Assembly: GCA_030549495.1 (NCBI GenBank)
Contig: JAUIRK010001006.1
Location: 5,001-69,000, forward strand
Origin: Nectonema munidae
Taxonomy: Eukaryota; Nematomorpha; Nectonematoida; Nectonematidae
Length of the DNA: 64,000 bases
Direction: 5' to 3'
The position numbers and the translations under genes were made by a program. The notes beneath the pieces were generated by a model. That model made no database searches. It saw only the letters and a program-made list of their open reading frames with translations, and was not told where the DNA came from. Shown here in pieces: positions 34,515-46,390 of the stretch (within the stretch, counting starts at the first letter, position 1; every line of letters starts with the position of its first letter).

Positions 34515-35431
34515 GTGGTAATTTGAAATTGAAGCATGTGATCTTTGTTGAGTCGTTTGTAAAGGCACAATATGTTAATGATGTCTGCGTTGGCCGCAGT
34601 TTGGGGATGAAGCGTTGTATTTTTGTTCCAAGTGACCATATTTGAGGCAGTTTCCGCATGGTTTTGTTCTGGGTTTAAAAAGGTTTAAGGTTTAAGAGAT
34701 TGTATCCTAGGAGGACTTTTTGCTGATACGGAGATATTTAAAATTTAAAGGCTTTGTTGGTTCAACTAGGGGAGTGTAGGAGAAAGTTCTTGATTTGCCT
34801 AGTTGGATAGGGTTTACTAATTTCCCAATACTATTAAGGTTTTCATTGTGTTCTTTAGGGATACTTCTTACTATAAATTTGAGTATTGGAGTGGGTATGT
34901 CGCAAACGTTGACGCCGTTTTTCAAGAGGGAGGATTTGACTAAAGCTTTTTGTTGTGCATTTTTAAATTGAAAATAGATAGTACCGATATGTGCGGAGTC
35001 TGGTTTGAGCGATAGAAAGGGAATTAGTTGTTGAATTTTTGGTTTCGCGAGCGTAAATTTTGGCGATGAATGTCTTTTCCTTTTTGAAATGTGATATGAT
35101 TAGGTGGTGTGATTTTAAAAGTAAGGTTGGTCTCTTGATGTTTTTTTGATTGAAGGAGTGTTGGCACTTTTTGGGTTGGTATTTGCAATGTTTGCGGTTG
35201 GGAGGACGAGATTGGTAATGGTTTGGTACTAACACTAGCATATGATTGTTTTATTGGTGTTGGTTTAGTTTTGGGACTTTCAAAATTTTTATTAAATGTA
35301 AAGCTATGTCATATTTAAGTTCATTGAACAATATTTGGTCGTTTGGAGAAAAAGGTTTTATTAATAAAATCATCATACAAGTGCTTCAAGGTTTCAGTTG
35401 TTTTGTTGGGTTGGTGGGAGACAGCCCTTTT
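34515..35431 (-). pseudogene. LOA/I-like LINE ORF1 relic with zinc-knuckle remnant
   Basis: The minus-strand frame begins near MSNKRAVSHQPNK and runs through Lys-, Pro- and Ser-rich sequence to NGVNVCDIPTPILKFIVRSI, GKLVNPIQLGKSRTFSYTP and then CGNCLKYGHLEQKY, a zinc knuckle whose last Cys has become Tyr. The block LVNPIQLGK...YT matches LINPIQLGK...YT in copy 1, which confirms that they are the same family. Several stops and shifts occur. Function in the active element would be RNA packaging. Confidence 0.65.
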
Positions 35432-36008
35432 GTTAGACATATAGACTATGCTTAGGGTAGGAGAAAGAAAAGTTTTCAGTAAATGTAATATAAATAAAAA
35501 AGATTATTATGTTTATGTAAGTATGTTTATATAAGTATTATATTTGTTTCAAAGATAAGTAATAAAAATTTTTTTCCTAAAATTCTTCTAGAAACTATTG
35601 GAAGGTATCACAATTAAAAGGTGTGTAGGGATAAATCAAAGTGATCTTTTCTTTATAGGAAGACATTTTAAAACAAACTGACACTATCATTTTTATTAAA
35701 GTCAAAATAAAAAACTTTTAATATAACATGTCCATCATACATACATATGTATGAGTGATTGAGTGAGGAAATCTCTAAGCACTTTCCAGCTTTGGCTGAT
35801 ATCCTTGCAGGTTGCTACAGTTTGGGATTTGATGATTGTGTGGAGTTTAGTTGAAGAAAATTGTGGAATTCTAGTATTCTAGGAGAAAAATTGTATGTAC
35901 TATTTGTGTTCGGTATATAAATTAAAAAATGATAAGAGTATAATTAATTAAGAGGTGTGGGTGGAATAAGAATTTGGTGTGCGATAAGGATTGGTTCACT
36001 TTTGTTAA

Positions 36009-39000
36009 TTAAAATAGAGGTATAATTGGATGTTGTAAAAAGTCATATAGAGAAGTAGGAGGTTGGTTAAAGTGTAAACAGAAGTTAAGTAGTTTACCAT
36101 GTAAATCGTAAAAAATTGGGCAGTAGAGAATTATGTGTAGGGCTGTTTCGATGTAGGGGCAACCAAATCTACATAACGGATTGTTGTGAAGTTTGAATCT
36201 ATAGAAGTAGGAATAGGTTGGGCAGTGTGATGAGAACCACTTGATGGAGTTGCGGGAGGGAGTGATGTTTTTGTTGTGAATGGCAAAGTTAATCAAGGGT
36301 GGTGCGATATTAGGAGATGACCATGTGTTCAGTATAGATGCATGTGCGGCTTTAATGATAGTGGATAAAGGGAGAGAAGGTAAGATAAAAGAATGCGTGT
36401 TTGAAGGTGATGTTTTAGATAGTCTGTCAACACTATTGTTTTCAGTGAAAGTGGAGTGTGCGGGAGACCAATAGATTGTTATGTTGAAATAATTGGAAAG
36501 TTGGATAAGTTTTGTGGCTAAGCTGTAAGAAGATTGAGGGATTTTATGATTAAGATTTAGGTCATTGATGATGTTTTGGGCATCGGTGTAAAAGTGTATT
36601 TGAGTAAAGTTGAGGCAGTAGATGCGAAGATTGTCTATGAGGTGATACAGTCAGCTAAAATAGCAAAAGTTTCTGTTTCGTAGGATGAGGTATTGAAGTC
36701 AGTATGTAAGACCATGGATGTAAAAGGAGTTTGAGAATTGGTGATGAAAAAGGCGTAGGCAGCTTAAGAATGGAATGCAATTTTGGAACCGTCGGTAAAA
36801 ATAAATAAGTGTTTGGTTGTCTGAGCGTTGCTTTTTGATTAGGTTGATAGCGATGTTTTTGTGTTTGCATAGGAAAAGGATTGTAGGGCGTAATTTTAGA
36901 AGGATGAATAAGAGAGATAGGATGGATTTCAGGTGATATAGAGTACTGGGTAAGATGTAGAATGTATTTGTTGCAGATGGTGGCAAAATATGAAAGCATT
37001 TTGGATGAGGAGGGTGTGTATAGCGTGGTGAAGTGATGGATAGAGGGTAATGCTTTGAAAGTTTTGGAATAATGATTTACTATAGGGAGAGTGTACGTGA
37101 GAAGTTTGAGCTTAGAAGTTGAGGTAGTGTGATAGGCGTTTGTAATCGTGAGGAGGCAGGTGCGGTGAATTTTGTTTATGAGGGTTCTGGTATTTTGTAG
37201 TTTTACAGTGTGACCCCATGACAGAATGCCGTATTGGATAATAGGTAAGATAATAGAAGAGTATATATATTTGGAAATTTTTGGGTGGAGACCGCATTTG
37301 CATGATATGGCTTTTTTGAATAAGAAGATTGTAGATGTGAGTTTGGAGAGTATATTCTTTAGATGTAGAGAGAATTTTAGGTTGGATTGGAAAGTAATGC
37401 CAAGATATTTTAGGTAAGTGACTGGTGTGATGAGATTAGATGAATTTGTGTAAAGAGATTGTGGTGAGATTTTTTTCGTGTAAAGTGAATTATATTAAGC
37501 TTGGATGTGTTAAAATGGATTTTGTATTTTGGTGCAAGTGTATCGATTTTGTTTGGTAAATGTAAAGAGAATATCATAAGAATAACATTGAGCAAAGTGT
37601 GAGTTAGAATTTATGCATGATAGGAGTGGATTGTTGAGTATGAGCCATAAGATGTCAGAAAGACAACCCCCTTCTGGAGTAGAAAGAGAGAGTTTTTTAA
37701 TATGGAGTTTTTTAATAAGAGTTTAGGTTTTTTAGATTATGGAAGAAAACTAAAATGAGGTTGTTTAGGTAGTTTTGAATGAATTTGATTATATAAAGTG
37801 GATATTTATTTTCAATAAGATTGTGGAAGATCACAGGGTGCCATGCAGAGTTAAACGCATTGTCGATGTCTAGAAATGTGGTTGTCGCGATGTTGTTGTG
37901 ACTGAGGGTGTGTTCTAGAAAGAGTGAGAGGTGAGTCAATGCGAGTTCAGTGTTTCTGTTCGGGAGGTATGGAAATTGATTTGGATGAATCAAGTTGTTT
38001 TTGGATATATAGTGTAATAGGCGTTTTCCTAGTAATTTTTCTAAAATTTTGCCAAGAGTTTGAAGGATGGAAATGGGTCGCCATTTTTAATGTGGTCATG
38101 GTTATAGTTTGGTTTTGGAATAAGAATTAACAAATCTTCCAAATGTTAGGGAAAAAGCTATGTTTGAGGCAAGCGTTGTATATGTTGAGGAGGTGAGGTT
38201 TTAAAATGTGATAAGCTTTTTTTTTATGTGTTTGATGATATGTCATCAAGGCTAGTGTATGATTTAGATATGAGGTTATTAATAGTATGATTTAACTCTT
38301 TATCTGTGATGGGTGGAAAAAAGGTTACTGTGTTATGTGTAAGATGATGATGAACTGTTTTCCTAATCATTGTGTTGAAGATATTATCTGAAGCTTGTGT
38401 ATCAGAAGGGAAAAGAGAGTTTAAGAAAAGGGGGTTGATGTGTGTAGTGGTGTTAGGGTTTGGAAGAAGGTGCTGTGGTAGAGGGGTTCGAGATTTTTTG
38501 TTTTTGAGTTTGTTTATTAGATGCCATGGATTTGAGGGGGTGGGTTGCAGAACTTGATCCAGGATTGTTTTTTAGTCTGTGTGATAGCACTTTTGTAATT
38601 ATGTTTGAGGGTGAAGTAAGATTGGATAGAGGAAGGGGTATATGATTTTCTTAATCGTTTTAGTGAGGCTCGAAGATCTTTTTTGAGGGATGTAAGTTGA
38701 GAAGAAAAGTAGGCGTTTTACCTTTTGAAGTGTTGAATGTTTGGGGTAGATGCTTGGATACAAGATGCAATAGTTTTATTGAGGTATGTTGCATATGATT
38801 CGATGTTTTTGGTTGATTCAGTATTGAGAGGGGTATGACTTAGAATAAGTTGAAGTTTTTGAAAGTATGAGGTCCAAAAGATTTGATTTCCAAATTGAGG
38901 ACAGAAAGGTTTTGATTGAATAGGTCGCAGGTAAACTTGAAAGGTAATGTAGCAATGGTCAGATGCGGAGTGAGTATTGGAGATGCGCCAGTTGTGAATG

Positions 39001-39418
39001 AGACTTAGCGAATGATAGGTTGAGTTAGATCGATGTGTCATTAATAGGGTTTGTTTTGATTCAGTTTCATAAAAGTTGGGTGTTTGTTATTGTTGTCTGT
39101 AGTTAAGTTGTTGGAGGCAAGAAAGTTTTCAGTGAGAGTGCCACGACTGTTAGTTTTGGTATCCCAAATGAAAGATCTTGCGTTCAGATCAGCAGAGATG
39201 ATAATATCGTGATTTTTTGGTAGCTCTGATGTGATTTTATTGAAAGCTTGTGCAAAGTTGTTAAAAATAGGAAGATCCGGGGATGGCGGAGAATAGAGTG
39301 AGTGAGCAATAGAGTAATGGTAATGGTTTGGAAGGGATGAGGGTAAAAATGTGTTATGAAGCGGTATGTTGGAATAGAGGAGTATTGTGGATGGCTGATT
39401 TGATGAGTATACATACAA
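36009..39418 (-). pseudogene. LOA/I-like LINE ORF2 relic: EN, RT, RNase H, CCHC
   Basis: Endonuclease motifs on the minus strand are VYSSNQPSTILLYSN, DIIISADLNARSFIWD, SRGTLTENF and SASDHCYITF. The RT keeps FPYLPNRNTELALTHL and TTTFLDIDNAFNSAWHPVIF, and a KYKIHFNTSKLNIIHF thumb-side motif. The YADD box is not readable. RNase H is seen as YTDGSKIAFHS, SSYETETFAILAD and WSPAHSHFTENNSVDRLSK. The C-terminus has CRFGCPYIETALHIILYC, the CCHC motif typical of R1/LOA/I ORF2 proteins, and stops at 36009-36011. Multiple shifts and stops break the frame throughout. Confidence 0.75.
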
Positions 39419-39430
39419 AATATTCGTCAG

Positions 39431-40050
39431 GGTTCACTGTAATTTCATCGCCGTAATTTCATCGTGGAAATTTCATCGTGGAAATTTCATCGCATAGTAA
39501 ATTCATCGTGATGCAATTCATCGTCGGTATTTTCATCGTCAAGTATTTTCATCGTTCAGTAATTACATCGTCGTACTAATTTTATGTTTGACGGACGCTC
39601 AATCTTTTTTTGTAAATATCCCTTTATATTTTTTTTAAGTTTATCACGAACAATTCAATTATTTTTTAGTTTTATTATAAAAAAAATATCCTACGAAAAG
39701 ATATTTATATATACACAGAATTTGAGAAGAAGTCAAGGAAGTTAGAGACAATGACGATAAGTCTATATTAAAGCTGCTTTTCCTGCACTTAAAGACATTT
39801 TGAGGTATGAAGATACAAATAAATGTGTAGTATACAGTTAGTAATTTTATAAAAATGTATGCATAATTGTATACGCAAATTGTGGGATTATCTTGTGACC
39901 CCGCAAGGAAGTAACGGTCAATCCATAAATCTCGCGATGTAGTCACTATACGATGAAAATACTTAACGATGAAAATACCAACGATGTATTGCATAACGAT
40001 GAATTTACTATACGGTGAAATTTCCACGATGAAATTACCGCGATGAAATT
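39431..40050. mobile_element. Foldback/inverted-repeat element B (TTCATCG-motif arms)
   Basis: Arms of about 140 bp at 39431-39570 and 39915-40050 are inverted copies of each other. The left arm carries nine, and the right arm eight, spaced units of about 14-16 bases built on WTTYATCG. Unit order matches between arms, with one unit duplicated in the left arm. The outer ends read GGTTCACTGTAATTTC and, inverted, GGTATCCGGTAATTTC. The 345-bp middle is AT-rich and shows no gene. It sits in the LINE copy 1 between ORF1 and the endonuclease, with several hundred bases of LINE lost, so no duplication is visible. Confidence 0.88.
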
Positions 40051-40930
40051 ACCGGATACCATGTATGAGTGTGTAGTTGCATGTGTATTGTGGAATGTGA
40101 ATATAGTGTTCGTAGATGAGTGGCTACGGTGCCTGCAGTTTGGTTTTGCGGAATTGCATTTCAGTGGAGTATGTCCATATTTGAGGCAGTTATTGCATTG
40201 TTTGGGTTTTGGTTTGAAAATATGTATGGTGAGAAGGTAGTTGTCGAGAAAGATTTTTCGTTGGTCAGTAAGAAAGTTAAAAATTTGGTTCCAGTAAGGC
40301 AGTGTAAGAGTATAGACCTTGTTTTCCTAATTGAATAGGATTGATTAGAGAGCCAATGAAAGGGATGTTTGGGTTTTGTTGAGAGATGATATTGTTAAGG
40401 TTCAAGTGTGGTATGCTATTTGGAATGCTTCGTATGATGAGTTTAGGTTTTTGAGTAGTAATGTTTTCTGCTATCCGTCCTTTTTTGGTGAATTGTGTTA
40501 GTGCATGCTTTTTTTGTTGTGGGTTATCGAATTGAAAATATATGGTGCCAGAGTGTGATGATCGTGTTTTGGTGATGGTGCAGTTATTTTTGAGGTTTCA
40601 AGATTTTTGATTTTGTTTATGAGAAGCTTTTTCTTTTCTAGTGGTTATGGAAGGGGAGGGGGGAGGTTGGTATTATTTTTATGGTGAGATCAGGCTCTAA
40701 AAAATATTTAATTTATTTAGATTTGATGGGGAGGTGGTGTTAACTAGTCAGGTGGTAGATTCTTGAGTGTTGTCTGGTAAGTGATTTGATAAGATGTTGG
40801 CGTAGGTAGGTTTTGAATTTATGGACTTTGATAAGGATTGTTTTTTGAGACAAGAAATGTTGTATTTAAGGTCATTAAAAAGTGTTAGATCTTGAGCAGA
40901 CAACGCTGTGGTTGAAATGAAATTGTTAAA
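40051..40930 (-). pseudogene. LOA/I-like LINE ORF1 relic (copy 1)
   Basis: On the minus strand the start region reads LTLFNDLKYNISCLKKQ and KPTYANILSNHLPD. After breaks come HSGTIYFQFDNPQQKKHALTQF, PKLIIRSIPNS and GSLINPIQLGKQ, then the zinc knuckle KQCNNCLKYGHTPLKCNSAKPNC near 40220-40150 (C-x2-C-x4-H-x4-C). Homology with the ORF1 at 34.5-35.4 kb is clear in the INPIQLGK block. Several shifts and stops are present. Confidence 0.65.
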
Positions 40931-40949
40931 GAAAGAAAAAATTATTAAT

Positions 40950-40990
40950 TAAATAATTCTCATTCTCTTCTGAATTAAATGTTATAAAAT
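40950..40990 (-). repeat. Short scrap of a LINE C-terminal coding sequence
   Basis: The run TCTCATTCTCTTCTGAATTAAAT also occurs at 51144-51166, where it codes on the minus strand for LIQKRMR at the junction between RNase H and the C-terminal domain of a LINE. Only this short piece is shared, so it is probably a remnant of the same family. Confidence 0.45.
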
Positions 40991-41029
40991 AATATGTTTT
41001 AAAATTCATCCATCCTAAAAAATCTATAT

Positions 41030-41580
41030 GACTGTGGTTTGAGTAAGAGTTCCCTGTTCTTTTTATATTCATATCTTACAAATAGGTACCAAATAGTAAA
41101 GTTGAACGATGCTTTTTCTGGAATGTTACCTCTCCAAATTGGTGTTCTACAGGGATCCATTTTGGGACATTTACTTTTTAGCATTGCAATAAACAAAAAT
41201 TTTTCTCTTTCAAATTTCTCATTTTGCAGATGACATCTGCGCATACCTTCTTTTGTCTAAAAAAATGGTAAAACTATTGATTCAGAGATTCTAAATAAAG
41301 AATTGAGTTTAATTTATGAATGGTGTAATATGAATAATTTGAATTTGAAAATCAAAATGCATGATAATTTCTAATAAGAATAGAAGTTATAATTTTTTGA
41401 AATTTACTGGTATTAATGAAGTAAAAATGGTTAAGATACTTGATTTAGTATTTGATAGCAAAATAAAGTTCAAGGAACATATTGATCAACTAAATCGAGT
41501 TATCGATTATTGTTTTTTTAACATGAAGAAGTTCGATCACACTGCACAAATTTTTATCGAAATAAATTCTTAAAATTGGA
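41030..41580 (+). pseudogene. LINE RT fragment (jockey/CR1-like)
   Basis: The plus strand reads YSYLTNRYQIVKLNDAFSGM, then GVLQGSILGHLLFSIAINKNF, the RT box preceding the catalytic aspartates. Next comes a diverged DDIC...YL region, and then ISNKNRSYNFLKFTGI and ILDLVFDSKIKFKEHIDQ, equivalent to the YLGVTID-type region of the LINE at 29.8 kb. Two or more frame changes occur. It is a truncated internal piece with neither end of the parent element. Confidence 0.7.
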
Positions 41581-42701
41581 AGACATTTTTAAACAGAGAG
41601 TTGGCGTATTTCTCTACAAAAATTTCAAAGGTTATTTGTAAAATATGTTCGTGTCGTTGATTAATTATAACAAGAAACCCACATAAAATACTAGAAGCTT
41701 AAAAGAACCAATAAGGATTGATTATAGGCTTAAAGAGTCGGATATTTCAATTTTAAAAAAATAAAATGAATTTTATGATAACAATAAACATCTCTTCGGA
41801 AGTCATTACCTTCATTTAAAAAAAATAGAAATCACCTTTTAAGTACATACATATTATATGAGGCTAAAATAAGCCGCAGGGTAAGCCGCGGATATTTGTT
41901 TAAAAAAGAGCCCTATTTTTATATCATAAAATGGGAGAATATTTTCCATTTTTTCTAGAATTTTCTTTTTTCAAATTATTGTAATTTTTAAGTTTTATTA
42001 CTTTTTCTATCCTAAAACTATCCAAAATGTCACACTTTGAATTATAACTCGAATGGGAGAAATATGTTTTTTTGCACTACTTGTCAAAAGTTTTATCACC
42101 AAGAGTCTGTAAGGTATTTTTTAAGTCTAAGTTTAAATGCTTTTAATGAAAACTTTAAAGTAGTAAGAGTATTAATTATATATTTTTTTTCACCGAAGTT
42201 TACGTTTTAATTATTTTATATTAAGAATGACAAAATTTAAGCAAACTTTTAAGGCCTTTTTTCATTAGATTAATTGAGAATCCTTTTTTGTCTTTAATCG
42301 AATTATATTTCTTTTGCTGTGTTAAAAATTTACGAAAATATTTTTGTGTAGGGTTCCTTGAAAGATTTATGATATTCTAGGGGTTCCGCGAAGCAGGGCC
42401 GGATTAAAGATAAATAGGGTCTGTGGCTTTTTTCAGCGCGGGGCCCCATGAACTTTAGCCCTCCAAAAATTCCAGCATTTATAATTTAAATTCAGGTTTT
42501 CACTCAATTAGTTTACAATTTTCCCTTTTATTTACAGACAACAGACAGTAATATTTATATATAATGCAGCATACAATTCGTTGACTCAAATATTGAGTAG
42601 GGTGCAGTAAAAAAAGTCACTTAAAAAACAACAAAAATTTTATTTCTATAAATCGATCATAAGTTATGTTTCATTAAAATGAATTTTTGTTTTTGATGCC
42701 A

Positions 42702-45071
42702 TCAAATCTTAGAAAGCTTGCGCGATTTTTTCAAAGCAAACTCGTTGATTACACATGACATATCAATTTGCCGCAACAGATCACTCTCGGTTCCAAGCAA
42801 AACAAGGTTATTTAGTCTTTTTTGTTTAATGCATGATCGCAAATGATTTTTGATTAACTTAAGTTTGGAGAACGACTGTTCTCCTGAACAGTTAGAAATC
42901 ATCAAGGTTAAATATATACGAAGCAAAATAATTGTATTTGGAAATACTGTTTCAAGATTCTTTCTGACAAGAAGCTGGTACATGAGTAATTCCAATGAAT
43001 TCACGTTAACTTCTCTATCATGATAATCTTCTTTGTCATTTACACTATTAGAATCTGAAGATCTAATATTGAAAGCATTTGAAACTTTTGGAGATTCTAG
43101 AGTTTCTTTTGCAAAGCCTGTATTGAGGAAAGCTGAAAACTGTAGTAATTCATCAGACAGACTAGCATCAATATCTTTAAGATATGCTTTTTGAACATCT
43201 TTGGCTTTTTCAATAATTTCTTCAGTCGAGAGCTAAAGCTTTCGAAGAAATCCAAACTTTAAAGCTACGGTAGTATATGCACGTAGACGTTTTTGTAATT
43301 CAGCATGTAAATTGTCGATTATCACAAGAAACGTGCCTGTACGAAACGCACTGCTTGGAGTCTGTTTCATTTCCGGCTCTGATCCAGGTTGATCATAACG
43401 GCGATTTCTTGTACGCACCCTTCTTACTTAGCTCAGATAGTGTTCACATTTACAAATAACTTTTCCTTTTTTTTCAAATTCTTCAAATCTTTCTCGAAGC
43501 TTGTTAATATACTCAATAAGCGATTCATAAATATGAACAGCTGAATTAATGTCTTGATCAGCTGATTCCAAAACTTGGGTGCTTGCTTGGAAGCGGTGTA
43601 GGATGTGGTGCCAGAAAATAGAAAGAATTCCAGATTCCAACCGATTCATGTAGGTAGCTAGTCCTCTGGCTTCATTCCGGATATCAGCTTTCTCTTCACC
43701 ATTATCAGCAATTTCCTCTAGAACAGCGTTAATTTCGTTGTAGCCTATAAACAGAGCTTTTGCAGCATCTGCACGTGCCGACCATAGAGTATCAGACATT
43801 CGCTTTACCGTAGGCAATGCTTTGCTAGAAAGTTGATTAGTCAGAATTTTCCAACGATGCGTCGAAGCAGCGAAAAATGAGTATAACTGTTGAAGAAAAC
43901 TAAAAAAACCAAAAGCAAGCTCACAACAGTTCACAGCAGACTGACCAACAAGGTTAAGAGAATGTGCAGCGCATGGAACATATTCGGCAAACTACATTGC
44001 TGCCTAATGATTGCCAGCATGCCATTGTATCTACCACTCATGTTGCTTGCATTATCATACGATTATCCACGACAATCAGTAACATCAATGCCTTTGATCT
44101 TCAAAAATTCAAGTAAGCTGTCTGCTAACTCTTTTCCTGTACGACCATGCACTTCAAAAAAAGTCAAAAATCGCTCGACAGGACCTGAGGGCAACACGTA
44201 ACGAATAATGCAAGTTAGTTGGTCAACATGAGTAATGTCAGGAGTAGAGTCTACCGACACTGAAAAATACTTAGATGCTCTAACTTCCGTTATAATCTGC
44301 TCCTGGACACGATTTGCTAACAAATCGATGAACTCCTCAGAAATGGTCTTTGATAAATATGATGTGTGGCCTCGTCCTTTGTTAGCATTCTGGTTGATGT
44401 GTTGTGCTAGAAATGGATCAAATTTAGCAAGCAGCTCTAATATTCCTAGGTAGTTACCATTTGTTCGAGATCCTATTACTTCATCCGAGCCACGGAAAGG
44501 TAAACCACGCTCAGACAGAAAACGAACAATTTCTGTCACTCGCTCAAGCACAGCATGCCAATAGTCACGCTCATCATCCACCTGTCTAATCAATTCGGAA
44601 TCAATGCGGCAGCCAGCATCGCTACGTTGAAGAAGTTTGATCATGGCATCCTTATGAACTGCACTTTTTTCGTGTCGAGAAACACAATAAGACGCGTGTT
44701 TCCAATTTGTGTAGCCTTGTTTTCCAAAATTTGTGCATCAATTTACACGCAAAACAGAACAATGCACGCTTTGATGGGGAGTAGCAGAGCCAAGTTCGAG
44801 AATGTCTCTGTTTTGTGAGATCATGCGTGTATGTGAACAAACTTTTGTTGCATTGTCTTTTATAATTTTCTCCTTGATATTTAATAGATGATTCCCTGAA
44901 ATCCGCTTCTATATTTCTACACTCATTACTTCCTTTTGCCGCCCAAAATTCTCTTATACTTTCTGAAATAGAATCTGGCCACAACCCTAAGTCACATGAA
45001 TATGGATCGGTAGAATTGAACGTACTATTTGATTCTAAAAATTCATTAGCTATCATGGGTTCTTCTAGCAC
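42702..45071 (-). pseudogene. hAT transposase (TTF zinc finger / DUF4371 / hAT dimerisation), broken
   Basis: The protein would cut and rejoin the hAT ends. Read on the minus strand, it has a TTF-type zinc-finger region (RTWLCYSPSKRALFCFACKL, about 44780), GYTNWKHASYCVSRHEKS (about 44690), a DUF4371 core (ASKYFSVSVDSTPDITHVDQL, about 44250), SYDNASNMSGRYN (about 44050), and later blocks RRYDQPGSE and FGFLRKL. It ends with the hAT dimerisation motif NCSGEQSFSKLKLIKNHLRS (about 42880-42820). Proteins of this make-up are usually annotated as zinc finger MYM-type protein 1-like. At least four breaks are seen, including TAA at about 44060 and a shift near 44650, so this copy is not functional though very readable. 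Confidence 0.9.
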
Positions 45072-45407
45072 TATTGTCGGATTCTCATTTGTAGTTGTGG
45101 CATTATTATTATTATCAGTGGAATGGCATGTGGCATCTTTGTCATGTTGTGCTGGTAATTGTGAATCTGTAATAGTGGACTTAAGGCTGGCTCACTACTC
45201 GACATTTTCAACTTTGGGGAAAAAATATTTTTTATTTTTTAATTTCCAAAAACCCCTCTCCCTCTCTTTTTTTTTTTTTTTTTTTCAGAGAAAAACCTTT
45301 CACGAAATACACCACTTGTAAAACTCATATTTTAATTTATCTAAAACGTTTAAACAAAAAAAAGCATCATTTTTATTTTTTTGCAATAAAAAAATTAGTA
45401 GCTTAGT

Positions 45408-46390
45408 CACAGGCGTCCGCAAAGAGGGTGGCAAAATAGGCATTTGCCTTCCTCTGGAAAAATGTAAAAAATTTTCAAATGTATAAAATGTATCAAATAT
45501 CTAAATGCATAAGATGCATTAGTATCAAGAAAATAAACAAAAAAATATGATCTAATTAATACATTTTATATAGATATCTGGGAGCAGGGCCGTAAACCCA
45601 GAAGGACGAGAAGGGCAAAGCCCCCTAAAAAAGTTTGCCCCTCATTCGTCCAAAAATACTTTTTTTCTTCATGCTTGTAAGGCCTATTTTAGCATAACCT
45701 TTTCAAAATTGCATGTCAATATAGATTATATAAAGAAATTAATCATTTATCTACATTTCCACTTTTATTTATTTCTGTCTTATTTTCTTTTTTTCAACTT
45801 GTTTATTTTCTATAAGCACATCATACATTCTGTTTTATTTTTTTTTTGATAATGATGAGCTAACACACAATCAATAATGTAAACAAAAAAAAATAATTCT
45901 ATTTCTATATATCGTTGACGATAAACACATGGACTCTTTTCAAACCTATCATACCATAGCAATATTTTATAGCAATAAGACTTAATACATCCCACTATAT
46001 CTAAATTGTGTAAAATATTCACGTATTGTGTCACCATACACAACCGAGTTTGATAAGAGCGCAGATCTTGGAACGGTTTATACCCAATTTCTATTCAGCC
46101 TCTGTCAAAACCTCATATTGCAATATGATTGCGTTGGTATTTAATTAACTTACAATACTCTCCTTAATCATTAATCTTTGAAAAAAAATTATAAACAAAT
46201 TTATTTTGATAGTGAAACCATATTCAAAAAATTTAGATTTTCAAAAAACTAAACAAGTTAAAAAAAAGTAAAAAATTACTTACTTTTCAGGGTAAACTAA
46301 ATATAAAGGTATCGGAAAATATTAAAAATTTTTAAATTTAATCTTTGCCCCCCTCTTCAAATAAATTTTCTGGACACACCCTTGCCTGGA
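45408..46390. mobile_element. Remnants of smaller hAT-like ends inside the 4.4-kb hAT
   Basis: Three GC-rich patches start like hAT ends: CAGGCGTCCGCAAAGAGGG at 45409, CAGGGCCGTAAACCCAG at 45595, and, on the opposite strand, CAGGCAAGGGTGTGTCC ending at 46388. All three lead into TTTGCCCC-type sequence. They cannot be paired with convincing 8-bp duplications. They are probably overlapping insertions in the non-coding half of the larger transposon. Confidence 0.35.

Larger units (their letters stand above)
33829..35460 (-). mobile_element. LOA/I-like LINE, copy 2 (ORF1 and start of ORF2 only)
   Basis: On the minus strand the element holds ORF1 (from about 35431 down to 34515) and the first part of the endonuclease (34074-33829), where the frame reads LNHSKTAWDLINIILSQQ and INEPYARMPH, a good R1/LOA-type endonuclease start. 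A 416-bp retroposon (34087-34502) separates the two parts. The rest of ORF2 is missing, cut off where another LINE tail begins. It lies in the same orientation as copy 1, about 230 bases downstream of that copy's 3' end. Confidence 0.72.
35690..40930 (-). mobile_element. LOA/I-like LINE, copy 1, degraded and carrying a foldback insertion
   Basis: Read on the minus strand the order is ORF1 with zinc knuckles (40930-40051), a foldback insertion (39431-40050), endonuclease (39418-38718), RT (about 38150-37410), RNase H (about 36800-36370), a C-terminal CCHC-like motif (about 36180-36120), and a 3' region down to about 35690. RNase H after the RT separates this family from R1 and points to the LOA or I groups. 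The part of ORF2 that should code for the first third of the endonuclease is missing at the insertion point. It is old, with many breaks. Confidence 0.8.

Noticed and set aside
36280-38557. Several plus-strand frames of 60-68 codons between 36 and 38.6 kb
   Set aside because: All lie opposite the LOA/I-like LINE ORF2 relic, whose minus-strand reading carries the EN, RT and RNase H motifs.
39431-39570. Spaced short repeats resembling a CRISPR array
   Set aside because: The units are 8-9 bases with 5-8 base spacers, far too short, and a mirrored array lies 350 bases away. The DNA is also clearly from an animal. These are transposon arms.
39659-40027. A 122-codon minus-strand frame
   Set aside because: It consists of the AT-rich middle and right arm of foldback element B; repeated motif units keep the frame open by chance. 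There is no protein motif.
44235-45321. Plus-strand frames of 72-101 codons
   Set aside because: They run opposite to the hAT transposase, whose minus-strand reading has clear family motifs over the same bases.
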